Source: Candidatus Zambryskiibacteriota bacterium | GTDB taxonomy: Bacteria; Patescibacteriota; Minisyncoccia; Phycocordibacterales; Zambryskibacteraceae | Direction of reading: 5' to 3' | Assembly: GCA_024654145.1 (NCBI GenBank) | Contig: JANLIM010000031.1 | Location: 1-27,363, forward strand | Length of the DNA stretch: 27,363 bases | Shown: positions 6,348 through 13,603 of the stretch, piece by piece | Numbering within the stretch: position 1 is the stretch's first letter | How the letters are laid out: each line of letters begins with the position of its first letter | The notes under the pieces: model-generated | What the model saw: only the letters and a program-made list of their open reading frames with translations | What the model was told of the DNA's origin: nothing | The model's database searches: none | Made by a program: the position numbers and the translations under genes

Positions 6348-6452
6348 ATGATATTCGACAGAAGGCACAAGAACAAAGTAAAGGCTATATGGACGATTCT
6401 CGCCGTCCTTTTAGCTATCAGCATGGTGCTCCTCTACGCACCCTTATTTTAG
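6348..6452 (+). CDS. 34-residue single-pass membrane protein
   Basis: A very short ORF: a basic start (MIFDRRHKNKVK) followed by one hydrophobic helix 'AIWTILAVLLAISMVLLYAP' and a final Leu-Phe. A -10 box 7 nt upstream fixes this ATG over the in-frame one at 6270, which lies inside the divergent gene. The 'W-x-I-L-x-V-L-x-x-I-S-M-V-L-L-Y-A-P' pattern resembles short uncharacterised membrane peptides I associate with Parcubacteria genomes, a recollection and not a search. Function is unknown. Divergent pairing with the FtsB-like gene suggests a membrane or division link, which is inference. Confidence 0.6.
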   Translation: MIFDRRHKNKVKAIWTILAVLLAISMVLLYAPLF

Positions 6453-6459
6453 AGTTCCA

Positions 6460-6545
6460 ATCTACGAATCTATACTAATCAACGAATTTCTGCGAATTAT
6501 TCGTTGCCATTTGTAGAATTCGCATGATTTGTAGATTCGCACTTT
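6460..6545. repeat. Intergenic ATTCG/GTAGATTCG repeat block
   Basis: The spacer downstream of lepA is packed with variants of TCTACGAAT, GCGAATTATTCG and CCATTTGTAGAATTCGCAT. The 10-mer CCATTTGTAG (6507-6516) recurs at 8886-8895, and related text fills 8452-8515 and 5881-5945. No gene fits here. Confidence 0.6.
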
Positions 6546-6549
6546 AATC

Positions 6550-8451
6550 TCATCGGATCATCTTTAAGAAAACATCTTGAGGAATGTTGACCTTCCCTCT
6601 TTCTTTCATCTTCTTTTTACCTTTCTTCTGTTTCTCTCTTAGCTTCATTTTCCTGGTAATGTCTCCTCCATACATGTGTTGAGTTACATCTTTTTTCATA
6701 CCAGAAACACTCCTTGATGCAATAATACGGCCGAGTGCTCGTGCTTGAATCTTCATGCTAAACATTTGCCTCGGCAATATTTCGTGAAGTTTATCAACAG
6801 AAGTCTCTGCCTCCATTTCAACCTGTCTTTTAGAAATAACTTTTGCAAAAGCAAGGACAGGTTCATCGGCGACTAGTATATCGAGTCTTGTAACATCTGC
6901 ATCTCTTTCTCCTGCAACAGTATAAGAGATGGACCCAAATCCAGAGGTAACACTTTTAAGCTTGTCAAAAAAGCCTCTCATCAATTCTCTAAGTGGCATC
7001 TGGAACTTCATTGCTGTTCTGGTATCACCGAAGCTTTCTGTTTCCCCTAGTTCAGCCTCATGTTCATACAAGAGCTGGATGACAGCACTAATATACTTCG
7101 GCGGGACAATCACGGTTGCATCCACCCACGGCTCCCTGACTCTCTCAACAAGGTGATCTTCAGGGAAATTGGACGGTGAATAGATGGTCTCCATCTTGAC
7201 TTGCCCTGAGCTTGTCGAAGGGGTCTTATAGGTCACATTGTACGTCACGCTTGGAAGAGTGATAACTAGTGGCAGGTTAAACTCGCGCCTCAATCGCTCA
7301 GTAATAATTTCAAGGTGAAGCATGCCGAGGAATCCGCAGCGAAATCCTCGTCCCAACACACCCGATGATTCCTCTTCAAAGGAAAAAGCAGAGTCAGAAA
7401 GTCTTAGTCTAGAGAGTGCTTGTTTAAGAGTGGTAAAGTGGTCTTGATTCTCAGGGTAAACGGATGCCCAGACCACCGGCCTTGCTACCTCATAGCCGGG
7501 GAAAGCGCTGGAAGTATCATTTGTAGCTGACACCGTGTCTCCGACGGAGGCGATGCCCGGCTCTTTGATACCTGTTACGATGTAGCCAATCTCTCCGGCC
7601 TTTAAGCTCTCTGTCTGCTTCTCTTCAGGTGCAAATATTCCTGTCTCAAGTGCTTGGAACTCCTTGCCAGCCACTTTGAACTTAAGCCTATCGCCCTTTT
7701 TAACTTCTCCCGAGAAAACTCTCACGAACACAATCACACCCTTGTGGCTTGAATATTTGAAGTCAAAAATAAGTGAACGAAAAGTGTTATTGAAACCTGT
7801 TTCAGTTTTGGGAGGTGGTACACGTTTGATCAGTTCTTCAAGAAGTTCTGCCACTCCGGCACCAGTTTTACCCGAAACTTGGAGAATTTCACTTCTATCT
7901 ACTCCAAGAAGGTTCTCAATCTCTTCAGAAATTTCATCAGCGCGCGCTAGAGGTGAGTCAATTTTGGAAAGCACTGGTATAATCGTGAGCCCGGCAGCTT
8001 GTGCCATACCTAGGGTTGTGAGTGTTTGCGCCTGCACCCCCTGAGTCGCATCGACTAAAAGAATAGACCCCTCCACAGCTCGCAGCGCTCGTGACACTTC
8101 GTATGAGAAATCGATGTGTCCGGGAGTATCAATCAAATTCAAAACAAATTCTTGTTTTGAATTTGCAAACTCTAAATCCGAAGCACTAAATCCTAAACTT
8201 TTGGAATTTTGGATTTGTGATTTATTTAGGATTTCGGATTTAGGATTTAGGATTTGCGGATGATATATCATCCGTACCGGTTGCATCTTGATGGTAATTC
8301 CACGTTCTCGCTCAAGGTCCATAGTGTCTAGCACCTGCTCGCGCATAGCCCGCTTCTCAATAGTGCCAGTTAACTCAAGCATGCGATCCGCTAAGGTGGA
8401 CTTGCCGTGGTCTATATGAGCGATAATGCTGAAGTTGCGGATATTCTGCAT
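6550..8451 (-). CDS. lepA: Elongation factor 4 (LepA), with repeat-derived insertions
   Basis: This 633-residue translational GTPase acts on stalled or mistranslocated ribosomes. G1 is 'AHIDHGKST' (11-19), the switch region 'ERERGITI', G3 'DTPGH' (108-112), then 'SKID'. The LepA-specific C-terminal domain ends in 'MYGGDITRKMKLREKQKKGKKKMKERGKVNIPQDVFLKMI', typical of the family. Residues 64-102, between the end of the switch I strand and the strand before G3, hold about 30 extra residues (ILNPKSE ILNKSQI and on) encoded by a heptanucleotide fold-back repeat. 'TPSTSSGQVK' near residue 413 comes from a REP palindrome. Both insertions keep the frame. The gene is last in a minus-strand run after murJ and the GxxExxY gene. 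Confidence 0.97.
   Translation of the reverse strand: MQNIRNFSIIAHIDHGKSTLADRMLELTGTIEKRAMREQVLDTMDLERERGITIKMQPVRMIYHPQILNPKSEILNKSQIQNSKSLGFSASDLEFANSKQEFVLNLIDTPGHIDFSYEVSRALRAVEGSILLVDATQGVQAQTLTTLGMAQAAGLTIIPVLSKIDSPLARADEISEEIENLLGVDRSEILQVSGKTGAGVAELLEELIKRVPPPKTETGFNNTFRSLIFDFKYSSHKGVIVFVRVFSGEVKKGDRLKFKVAGKEFQALETGIFAPEEKQTESLKAGEIGYIVTGIKEPGIASVGDTVSATNDTSSAFPGYEVARPVVWASVYPENQDHFTTLKQALSRLRLSDSAFSFEEESSGVLGRGFRCGFLGMLHLEIITERLRREFNLPLVITLPSVTYNVTYKTPSTSSGQVKMETIYSPSNFPEDHLVERVREPWVDATVIVPPKYISAVIQLLYEHEAELGETESFGDTRTAMKFQMPLRELMRGFFDKLKSVTSGFGSISYTVAGERDADVTRLDILVADEPVLAFAKVISKRQVEMEAETSVDKLHEILPRQMFSMKIQARALGRIIASRSVSGMKKDVTQHMYGGDITRKMKLREKQKKGKKKMKERGKVNIPQDVFLKMIR
7204..7222. 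repeat. REP-like palindrome in lepA (PSTSSGQ insert)
   Basis: CCCTGAGCTTGTCGAAGGG is an imperfect palindrome read in frame as part of TPSTSSGQ within a variable loop of LepA. It matches the pattern of 3049-3068 at the valS end. Degenerate relatives (GAGCTTGTCGA with altered ends) are at about 14183-14200 and 21753-21770 in tails of the S74-type genes. Confidence 0.75.
8165..8274. repeat. Heptanucleotide fold-back element inside lepA
   Basis: Plus-strand reading: forward units AAACTCT, AAATCCG, AAGCACT, AAATCCT, AAACTTT (8168-8202). Then inverted-sense units GGAATTT, TGGATTT, GTGATTT, ATTTAGG, ATTTCGG, ATTTAGG, ATTTAGG (8203-8251). Then a perfect 18-nt palindrome CGGATGATATATCATCCG (8257-8274). 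The period is 7 nt throughout. The two halves can pair into a long imperfect hairpin. The element lies in frame and encodes most of the extra loop of LepA. Confidence 0.85.
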
Positions 8452-8515
8452 GTTCCAATATACGAATAGTATGCCAATTTACAAATGTACGCCAATCTAC
8501 GAATTATCGTCTCCA
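8452..8515. repeat. Intergenic ATTCG/GTAGATTGGC repeat block
   Basis: Tandem-like variants of CCAATATACGAATAGTATG, CCAATTTACAAATGTACG and CCAATCTACGAATTATCG fill the spacer between lepA and the GxxExxY gene, with a period of about 20 nt. The last unit supplies the stop codon of the GxxExxY gene (8497-8499). A possible -10 (TATATT, minus strand) lies close to the lepA ATG. Confidence 0.6.
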
Positions 8516-8889
8516 ATTCGAAGGATGCGTTTTGGACGCAGATACTTATCACTGAAGTTTATAAGAATTCCCAACTTAATTCTAGAACGCTGGAGGTAAT
8601 TCTGTGTTTGGTTAAATTGCGCCCTACCTATAACACGGACTGTTTTCAATTCCAGTAGAATTTCTTCACTTTCTCCAACAATAAAATCAGCTATATTGCC
8701 AGAATCTCCCATTATCAGTTCTCGCTTATATTTTATATTCTCATTCTTAAACTTTTCTTCCAGCAAGTCTGCATATTGCTTCTCTCGGGCAAACTGACCT
8801 AATTCGTTGTGAACTTCGAAAGCGAGCCCTACTATTTTGTATGACAACTCCGGATAAAGGACTTTAGTATCTTTATTATTCGTTTCCAT
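8497..8889 (-). CDS. GxxExxY-family protein (PD-(D/E)xK nuclease-like)
   Basis: A 130-residue protein. The family signature is visible: 'IVGLAFEVHNELG' (19-31), then 'REKQYADLLEEKF' in place of the usual G-x-x-E-x-x-Y, then 'ADFIV' with D68, 'EILLELKTV' with E80 and K82, and 'AQFNQTQNYL'. The D...E-x-K order is that of PD-(D/E)xK nuclease folds. The family has no firmly assigned function. I chose the ATG at 8889; an upstream ATG at 8907 lies within an intergenic repeat and adds MARILQ. Both ends of the gene touch ATTCG-type repeats, so the gene may have moved as a cassette between lepA and murJ. It interrupts an otherwise tight run. Confidence 0.85.
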   Translation of the reverse strand: METNNKDTKVLYPELSYKIVGLAFEVHNELGQFAREKQYADLLEEKFKNENIKYKRELIMGDSGNIADFIVGESEEILLELKTVRVIGRAQFNQTQNYLQRSRIKLGILINFSDKYLRPKRILRIGDDNS

Positions 8890-8921
8890 TTGTAGTATTC
8901 GCGCCATTCGTTGATTGGCAC
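8881..8921. repeat. ATTCG-type repeat between murJ and the GxxExxY gene
   Basis: CCATTTGTAG (8886-8895), then TATTCGCGCCATTCG and GTTGATTGGCACT, match the block at 6505-6545 in order and spacing. It overlaps the start of the GxxExxY gene and ends just before the murJ stop. Confidence 0.55.
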
Positions 8922-8922
8922 T

Positions 8923-10620
8923 CTAAACGATTTCAGGATCTGTAGCAATAACCTTTGTCTTCCAGAACTTGCTCTTCAGCACCTGCCAGATGTCGCTCAC
9001 TTCTTTATTATCAAGTGCTATAAATGTCATCACTCCTACCACTATCGCAAATATTCCTGCAGTAAAGCCTTGGAAGAAGAGCCCAAGGAGCCTTTCGTTA
9101 TGGAAAGCGGGTTCGAGATAGTTCAGCGCTGCATAAGCCGCGGCACCCATAATCACCGAGACTCCAAAAGTTTGGAAAAGTGTCCTCATCACCTGACGCG
9201 AGAAGCCTTTGAATTCCCTTTCGAACGACACCCATAAGATAATAACGTTTAGTATAGTACCAAGAGTAAAGGCCAAAGGAAGCATGAGCACTACTGTATT
9301 CGGGATGTCCTCGACCTTCAATAATACACTTACGAAATAAGGGAAAATTTCCGAAGCGTAAAATAACTTAACAAGTCCGTAAGCTGTGGCGAAAAGGAAG
9401 ATGGTTGAGAAAAGATTAATCACAAAAGGCTTCCTGGTATATCCGGCGGAGTAAAACCCTCTCATAAATAACAGGAGTAAGCTCTGGAATACAGACGACA
9501 AAACAAACAATGCTAAAGCCGCCGCTGTCAGGCGTGTATCATCCCAGTTAAACATACCTGTGCCAAGAACGACTCGCACCACTTGAGCACGTAAAACTAT
9601 GAGAAGTGCAGTGAGAGGCAAAGACCAAAAGATGATAAACCGGGTCGTAAGCACCATCTGGTCTACAAAAGCGACCAGATTCTTCTCTTGGAAACGGCGA
9701 GTCAGTGTCGGGAAGGCAGCCAGCGAGTACGATATACCAATGAGAGTAAGGGGAACAGATTGCAAGTTGATAGAAAAGGTGAGTACTGAGATAGACCCTG
9801 CACTCATAAGCGATGCAAACGACGTGAGAAAAAGAAGAGTGATAGAACTCATGGCCAAAGTTAACGTCCTTGGCAATGAAATCTTTATCACTCGTAAAAC
9901 AAGATTCCAGTCGAATGGACGTGCTTGCCCGCCAAAGCCTAGGCGAAGGCGGGGGAAGAGCCCTGCCTTCACAACAAAAGGCACTTGGACAAGCGCGTGG
10001 AGTAGCGCACCCAATATCACTCCGATAGCCACTCCTCGAATACCCATCTCCTCTGCCAGGAAGACAATGCCAAGAATAATACCCGCATTGTAGAGAAGCG
10101 GCGCAAGAGCATAGATAGTGAAGCGATTATAAGCCTGGGTCAAAGAACCGAAGAGGTTCGAGAAGCCTAGAATTATAGGCGAGAGCAAAAGAAGTCTAGA
10201 AATTCCCATAACTTGAGCAAGCACCTCTGGAGAAAAGCCTTTAAACAAAAGGCCGGTAACAAAAGGCATAAGAACCCAAGCCAGTATAGAAGCCACCAAG
10301 ATAAGCACGCCAAAAAAAGAAAACACTCCATCGACAAACTCCCTAAGCTTCTCCCTGCTCTCGCCGTCTTTCTCGATAATAAAAGGAATGAGAACAGATA
10401 GAGACACTACTGACGCCGCAGTTACGAATATGAAATCCGGTATGCGGAAAGCGGCGTAGTAAATGTCCAACTCAAGCCCAGCGCCGAAGATGTGAGCGAG
10501 TAATCTATCACGGAGAAAAGCCAAAACCTGTGAGAGAAAGGTGAAGAAACCAAGCAAAAGCGCTGCCTGGTTTAAAGTGTTTGTCTCCTGGTAGAAAAAC
10601 CCTAGGATCCTTTTCACCAT
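8923..10620 (-). CDS. murJ: Lipid II flippase MurJ (MviN)
   Basis: A 565-residue polytopic protein of the MVF/MOP superfamily that moves lipid II across the membrane for peptidoglycan synthesis. The N-terminal 'AALLLGFFTFLSQVLAFLRDRLLAHIFGAG' with its conserved Arg pair, 'DIYYAAFRIPDF' and 'FSPEVL' segments are typical of MurJ. About 14 hydrophobic helices are visible. In the loop near residue 222-232, 'RLRLGFGGQARP' is encoded by a 26-nt REP-type palindrome. The start lies 6 nt after the stop of the upstream gene, so the two are co-transcribed. An acidic C-terminal end 'TDPEIV' follows the last helix. Confidence 0.95.
   Translation of the reverse strand: MVKRILGFFYQETNTLNQAALLLGFFTFLSQVLAFLRDRLLAHIFGAGLELDIYYAAFRIPDFIFVTAASVVSLSVLIPFIIEKDGESREKLREFVDGVFSFFGVLILVASILAWVLMPFVTGLLFKGFSPEVLAQVMGISRLLLLSPIILGFSNLFGSLTQAYNRFTIYALAPLLYNAGIILGIVFLAEEMGIRGVAIGVILGALLHALVQVPFVVKAGLFPRLRLGFGGQARPFDWNLVLRVIKISLPRTLTLAMSSITLLFLTSFASLMSAGSISVLTFSINLQSVPLTLIGISYSLAAFPTLTRRFQEKNLVAFVDQMVLTTRFIIFWSLPLTALLIVLRAQVVRVVLGTGMFNWDDTRLTAAALALFVLSSVFQSLLLLFMRGFYSAGYTRKPFVINLFSTIFLFATAYGLVKLFYASEIFPYFVSVLLKVEDIPNTVVLMLPLAFTLGTILNVIILWVSFEREFKGFSRQVMRTLFQTFGVSVIMGAAAYAALNYLEPAFHNERLLGLFFQGFTAGIFAIVVGVMTFIALDNKEVSDIWQVLKSKFWKTKVIATDPEIV
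9928..9953. repeat. GC-rich REP palindrome inside murJ
   Basis: The structure is CCCGCC (9928-9933), aaa, GCC, TA, GGC, gaa, GGCGGG (9948-9953): a hairpin with one symmetric 3x3 internal loop. It has the same plan as 13394-13420 in the RNase P RNA. Read in frame, it gives 'RLRLGFGGQA' in a MurJ loop. Confidence 0.8.
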
Positions 10621-10626
10621 AAATTA

Positions 10627-12954
10627 TTATTGTGTTCCTGCTTGAGTGTTGTCTTCTGGACTTGGTGGGACGGGCACTCTGCCTGCACGAAGCTCAGTGA
10701 GAGCGGCTTCTACTTCTGTATTACCTGGATTAGATACGAGGAGGGATTCGAATTCACTAATCGCACCTTCCATATCACCGAGTTGTGCTAGTACAAAACC
10801 TTTGTAGTACTTAGCATTTGCATAGTCTGGAGAAAGCACAAGAGCTTGGTTCAAATCATCAAGCGATTCCTCGAAGTTTCTTGCAGAATATTTAAGAAGA
10901 CCAAGCTCAAAGTGAATGCCGGGATTCTCGGGCACTAGCACTGCAAGATTTTCTGCAGAAGAGATAGCAGCAGCGGTATTCCCTGCCTGGATCTCAAGCT
11001 GGGCGAGCATCTGGTAGGCATCAGCGTAGTCTTGTTTAAGCGCAATTGAGTTTCTAATGTAAGTTCGGGCTCTATCAATGTCTTCGTTTGCGATCTCGAG
11101 TTGAGCCATAAGAAGAGGGAGCTCGGGATTATTTGGATTTCTCTTTATCGCTTCGTTATAGGCGAAGGCTGCATTTTCGTAAGCTCCTTCAACAGAAAGA
11201 GGTGCCGGGACCATGGCGGTGTATATATTTCCTAAAGCAACCCAATTTTCGAATCCTGCTGGGTTTGTAGAAACAGCAAGACGAGCTGCTTCGATACTTC
11301 TCGCTAGAGATTGGTCGAAGATTTCCCTGTTCTCTTCAGGCGTACCGGTGGCTGAGTTGGCTGCCATTTGTGCACGGGTAAAGTTAAGTCGTGAGAGAGC
11401 AACAAAATACACATCGGTTGGAGAAGTATTTATTGCATCAATAAGTGATGCTTCGACGTCAGAGAGTGGAGTGCCTTCAACATTTGAGAGAGTCAACGCA
11501 AGGTTAAAGTGATAAGCAGAAATCGCCTTCTCTGCTCCGGTCCAGCCTATAGAAAGACTGCCGACAACAAGCATGAGAACGGCAAGAATAGCCGCAAGGC
11601 GAGTCTGCGAGTTTCTTCTCAAATCAATATCGTATGCAGAGACAATACCCGCTTGCACTAGGTTTGCTAAGAAGATTCCAGTAAAGATAAAGGCCAAGAT
11701 AAGCATCGAAGCTGATGGCGCATACATGAAGCTTGCCGCCCATAGGAATAGGGTTCCCACAAGAGTAAAGACTAGAGTGAATCTCTCCCCTCTAAGTTCA
11801 GGCACACTGGAGAGCGCTTTCACCATAAGTACCGCGAGAAAAGCAAAGAACACTAGCCACAAAGCTGATCCGAGAATACCGGTTGTCGCAATCTGAGTTG
11901 GGATAAATCCTGCGCCAAATGGGAACGATGCTGACCAGAAAGGAGTAGCGTTTATTTCAGCAGGCCTATAGACAAGCCAGTCCTGACCGAAAGTGTTGGG
12001 ACCAGAGCCAAGTAGCCCTGCTTGTGAAAGCACCGCCTTGGAAACTCCGAGAGTTGCGGAGAAAGATGGCCTTACTTCAGTATTGTTTACTCCGAATGCA
12101 CCTGAGACCACACTACCCAAACGTGTCTCTTCTCCCACCATTGGATTAATGATAAAGAGAAGAGAAACTAGTCCAAGAATAACCGGCAAGATTATTTGTG
12201 TTCGGTTTTTGGCCGGATGTTGGTCGTCGGTTACAGATTCAATTTTCCTGAAGTAGAAAAAGAGTGCGATGGAAGCAATAAGGGTAAAGATAAACGCTGT
12301 CTGGAAGTTGATCACCACCATAAGCGCGAGTGAAAGCGCAAAGACTGAATAGACGAGCACTCTAATAGCGCCTTTCATCGGAAGCATGCCCAGAGCAAGT
12401 ATGGAGAAGACAGAGAGAAGTCCGAAGGCAACACCTAGGTCGGTCCATGTGCCCAAAGGATTTCCCATCACACCAAAGAAGTTACCCATGCTAAGTGCGT
12501 CCCCTCCGATGAGAATCTTTACAGCAGAAAACAGTGCAAGAATTGTGACGGACAAAAAGAATGCCGCAATCGCCCGCAGAGTGCGCGATGTGTCAGTAAA
12601 TACGATCGATGCAAGGAGGAGAAGCACGGAACCAATCAGTACAAATCCGAAAGTGCCGGCTTCAAAACCATAGCCGAAAAGAGAAAGTGACGACGGTGTG
12701 GCGAGAATGGCTGAGAGAAAATAAACGACAGGTAAAAGCGCTGTAGCCCAAACAAGAGGATGCTTTGGCAACATCACCCTTCCCTGTCTCCACAACTCAA
12801 ACATGTATGCCAAAAGTGCGAGTACCGCTCCGAGAACAAAAAGAACTGCCTTCGACATATTAAGGGAAAGTAGCGCCCCGGGAATAAAGAAAATCGGGGT
12901 AAGAAAGATAAGCGCGAGGATAATGGTGGAGCTGAATTTGTGGTTTTGAATCAT
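10627..12954 (-). CDS. O-antigen ligase/polymerase-like membrane protein with C-terminal TPRs
   Basis: A 775-residue protein. Residues 1-470 hold about 11-13 membrane helices with the layout of the Wzy/O-antigen ligase family. A large outer loop contains 'LLGSGPNTFGQDWLVYRPAEINATPFWSASFPFGAGF', similar to the 'G-x-G-x-x-x-F' loop of that family. Residues about 480-755 are TPR-like helical pairs ('AFAYNEAIKRNPNNPELPLLMAQLEI', 'SLDDLNQALVLSPDYANAKYYKGFVLAQLGDMEGAISEFE'). A Pro/Thr-rich end follows. It probably joins or polymerises a surface glycan on a lipid carrier, fitting its position directly before murJ. The exact substrate cannot be told. 'LSNVEGTPLSDVE' near residue 490 may be an eroded REP-derived insert. 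Confidence 0.82.
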   Translation of the reverse strand: MIQNHKFSSTIILALIFLTPIFFIPGALLSLNMSKAVLFVLGAVLALLAYMFELWRQGRVMLPKHPLVWATALLPVVYFLSAILATPSSLSLFGYGFEAGTFGFVLIGSVLLLLASIVFTDTSRTLRAIAAFFLSVTILALFSAVKILIGGDALSMGNFFGVMGNPLGTWTDLGVAFGLLSVFSILALGMLPMKGAIRVLVYSVFALSLALMVVINFQTAFIFTLIASIALFFYFRKIESVTDDQHPAKNRTQIILPVILGLVSLLFIINPMVGEETRLGSVVSGAFGVNNTEVRPSFSATLGVSKAVLSQAGLLGSGPNTFGQDWLVYRPAEINATPFWSASFPFGAGFIPTQIATTGILGSALWLVFFAFLAVLMVKALSSVPELRGERFTLVFTLVGTLFLWAASFMYAPSASMLILAFIFTGIFLANLVQAGIVSAYDIDLRRNSQTRLAAILAVLMLVVGSLSIGWTGAEKAISAYHFNLALTLSNVEGTPLSDVEASLIDAINTSPTDVYFVALSRLNFTRAQMAANSATGTPEENREIFDQSLARSIEAARLAVSTNPAGFENWVALGNIYTAMVPAPLSVEGAYENAAFAYNEAIKRNPNNPELPLLMAQLEIANEDIDRARTYIRNSIALKQDYADAYQMLAQLEIQAGNTAAAISSAENLAVLVPENPGIHFELGLLKYSARNFEESLDDLNQALVLSPDYANAKYYKGFVLAQLGDMEGAISEFESLLVSNPGNTEVEAALTELRAGRVPVPPSPEDNTQAGTQ

Positions 12955-12978
12955 AATATTCGCATACCTTATTCGTAA

Positions 12979-13017
12979 GGGTATTTACTTGTTAATACCC
13001 TAATTTTAGCATATAAT
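12979..13017 (+). promoter_or_regulatory. rnpB promoter with overlapping inverted repeat
   Basis: TTGTTA (12989-12994), a 17-nt spacer, then TATAAT (13012-13017). The expected start about 7 nt later is 13024, the first base of the RNase P RNA closing stem. GGGTATT (12979-12985) and AATACCC (12994-13000) form a 7-bp inverted repeat around the -35 box and may be an operator. Confidence 0.75.
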
Positions 13018-13023
13018 GGCTCT

Positions 13024-13523
13024 GGTGTCGGGTAGTTTCTGTGGGTAGCCTACGTTAAAACTATGGCTTACCTACAGAGGAAAGTCCGAACACTCATCCC
13101 GCTTCATTTCTCTCGAGACAATGGTGCGGGAAAAGGTAGCAGGTAACGCCTGTCGTCCGTAAGGATAGAGATGCGAACAGAAACGATCCGGTTAAGTCCG
13201 GCTGAAACGGTCCGCCTTTGCGTAAAGCTTCGGCGAGACGAGCAAAATTCTTACCTGAGTGCAAGGCCGTACTCCGGCGCGCAGCGCCGGGAAACTCTAA
13301 ACTCTAAGCACTAAACTCTAAAGAATTCTTTAGGATTTAGAAATTAGGATTTAGGATTTTCCGATGCTGTGCATCGGTTTGTGCCGCTATAACCTCGCCA
13401 TAGCTTTTAGCGAAGGCGGGTAGATCCCGACGGTGACGTCGGGACCAGATAAATAACTATCGTAAGTCTCCTTCGCTTTAAAAAGCTTCGGCGACTAATA
13501 CAGAATTCGGCTTATAGACACCC
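13024..13523 (+). ncRNA. rnpB: RNase P RNA (rnpB), with an expanded arm
   Basis: The catalytic RNA that trims tRNA 5' leaders. Conserved blocks are present: GAGGAAAGTCCGAAC (13077-13091), GGTAGCAGGTAACGCCTG, GAACAGAAACGA (around 13175-13186), GTGCAAGGCC (13259-13268), CAGATAAATAACT, and the 3' ACAGAATTCGGCTTATAG. The ends GGTGTC (13024-13029) and GACACC (13517-13522) pair. At about 500 nt it is longer than the usual 350-400. The extra length sits between GCAAGGCC and GCGGGTAG, where E. coli has the short P16/P17 arm. It consists of a GC hairpin, a heptanucleotide fold-back element and a REP-type palindrome. TCCCGACGGTGACGTCGGGA at about 13425-13444 is probably native P18. No CDS overlaps it. 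Confidence 0.95.
13272..13420 (+). repeat. Fold-back and REP insertions in the RNase P RNA P16/P17 region
   Basis: In order: hairpin CCGGCGC-GCA-GCGCCGG (13274-13290). Forward 7-nt units AAACTCT, AAACTCT, AAGCACT, AAACTCT (13292-13319). Inverted-sense units TTTAGGA, TTTAGAA, ATTAGGA, TTTAGGA (13329-13356). A palindrome CCGATGC-TGT-GCATCGG (13361-13377). Then CTCGCC-ata-GCT-TTT-AGC-gaa-GGCGGG (13394-13420), the family seen in murJ. The 23 nt at 13292-13314 are the exact reverse complement of 21092-21114. Confidence 0.85.
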
Positions 13524-13560
13524 AAAGATCCGTCGCTCTCGAGCGACGGATCTTTGTATT
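13524..13560 (+). terminator. rnpB terminator
   Basis: AAAGATCCGTCGCTC (13524-13538), a 2-nt loop, GAGCGACGGATCTTT (13541-13555): a perfect 15-bp stem ending in a short U run. It begins immediately after the RNase P closing stem. Confidence 0.9.
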
Positions 13561-13603
13561 TGTCCGCCCCCCATCAATCAACCAACTAATCTACGATTTT
13601 TTT

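Noticed and set aside
13425..13444. CCCGAC-N6-GTCGGG in the RNase P RNA as another inserted REP
   Set aside because: It sits exactly where P18 occurs before AGATAAATAAC, so it is better explained as native structure.
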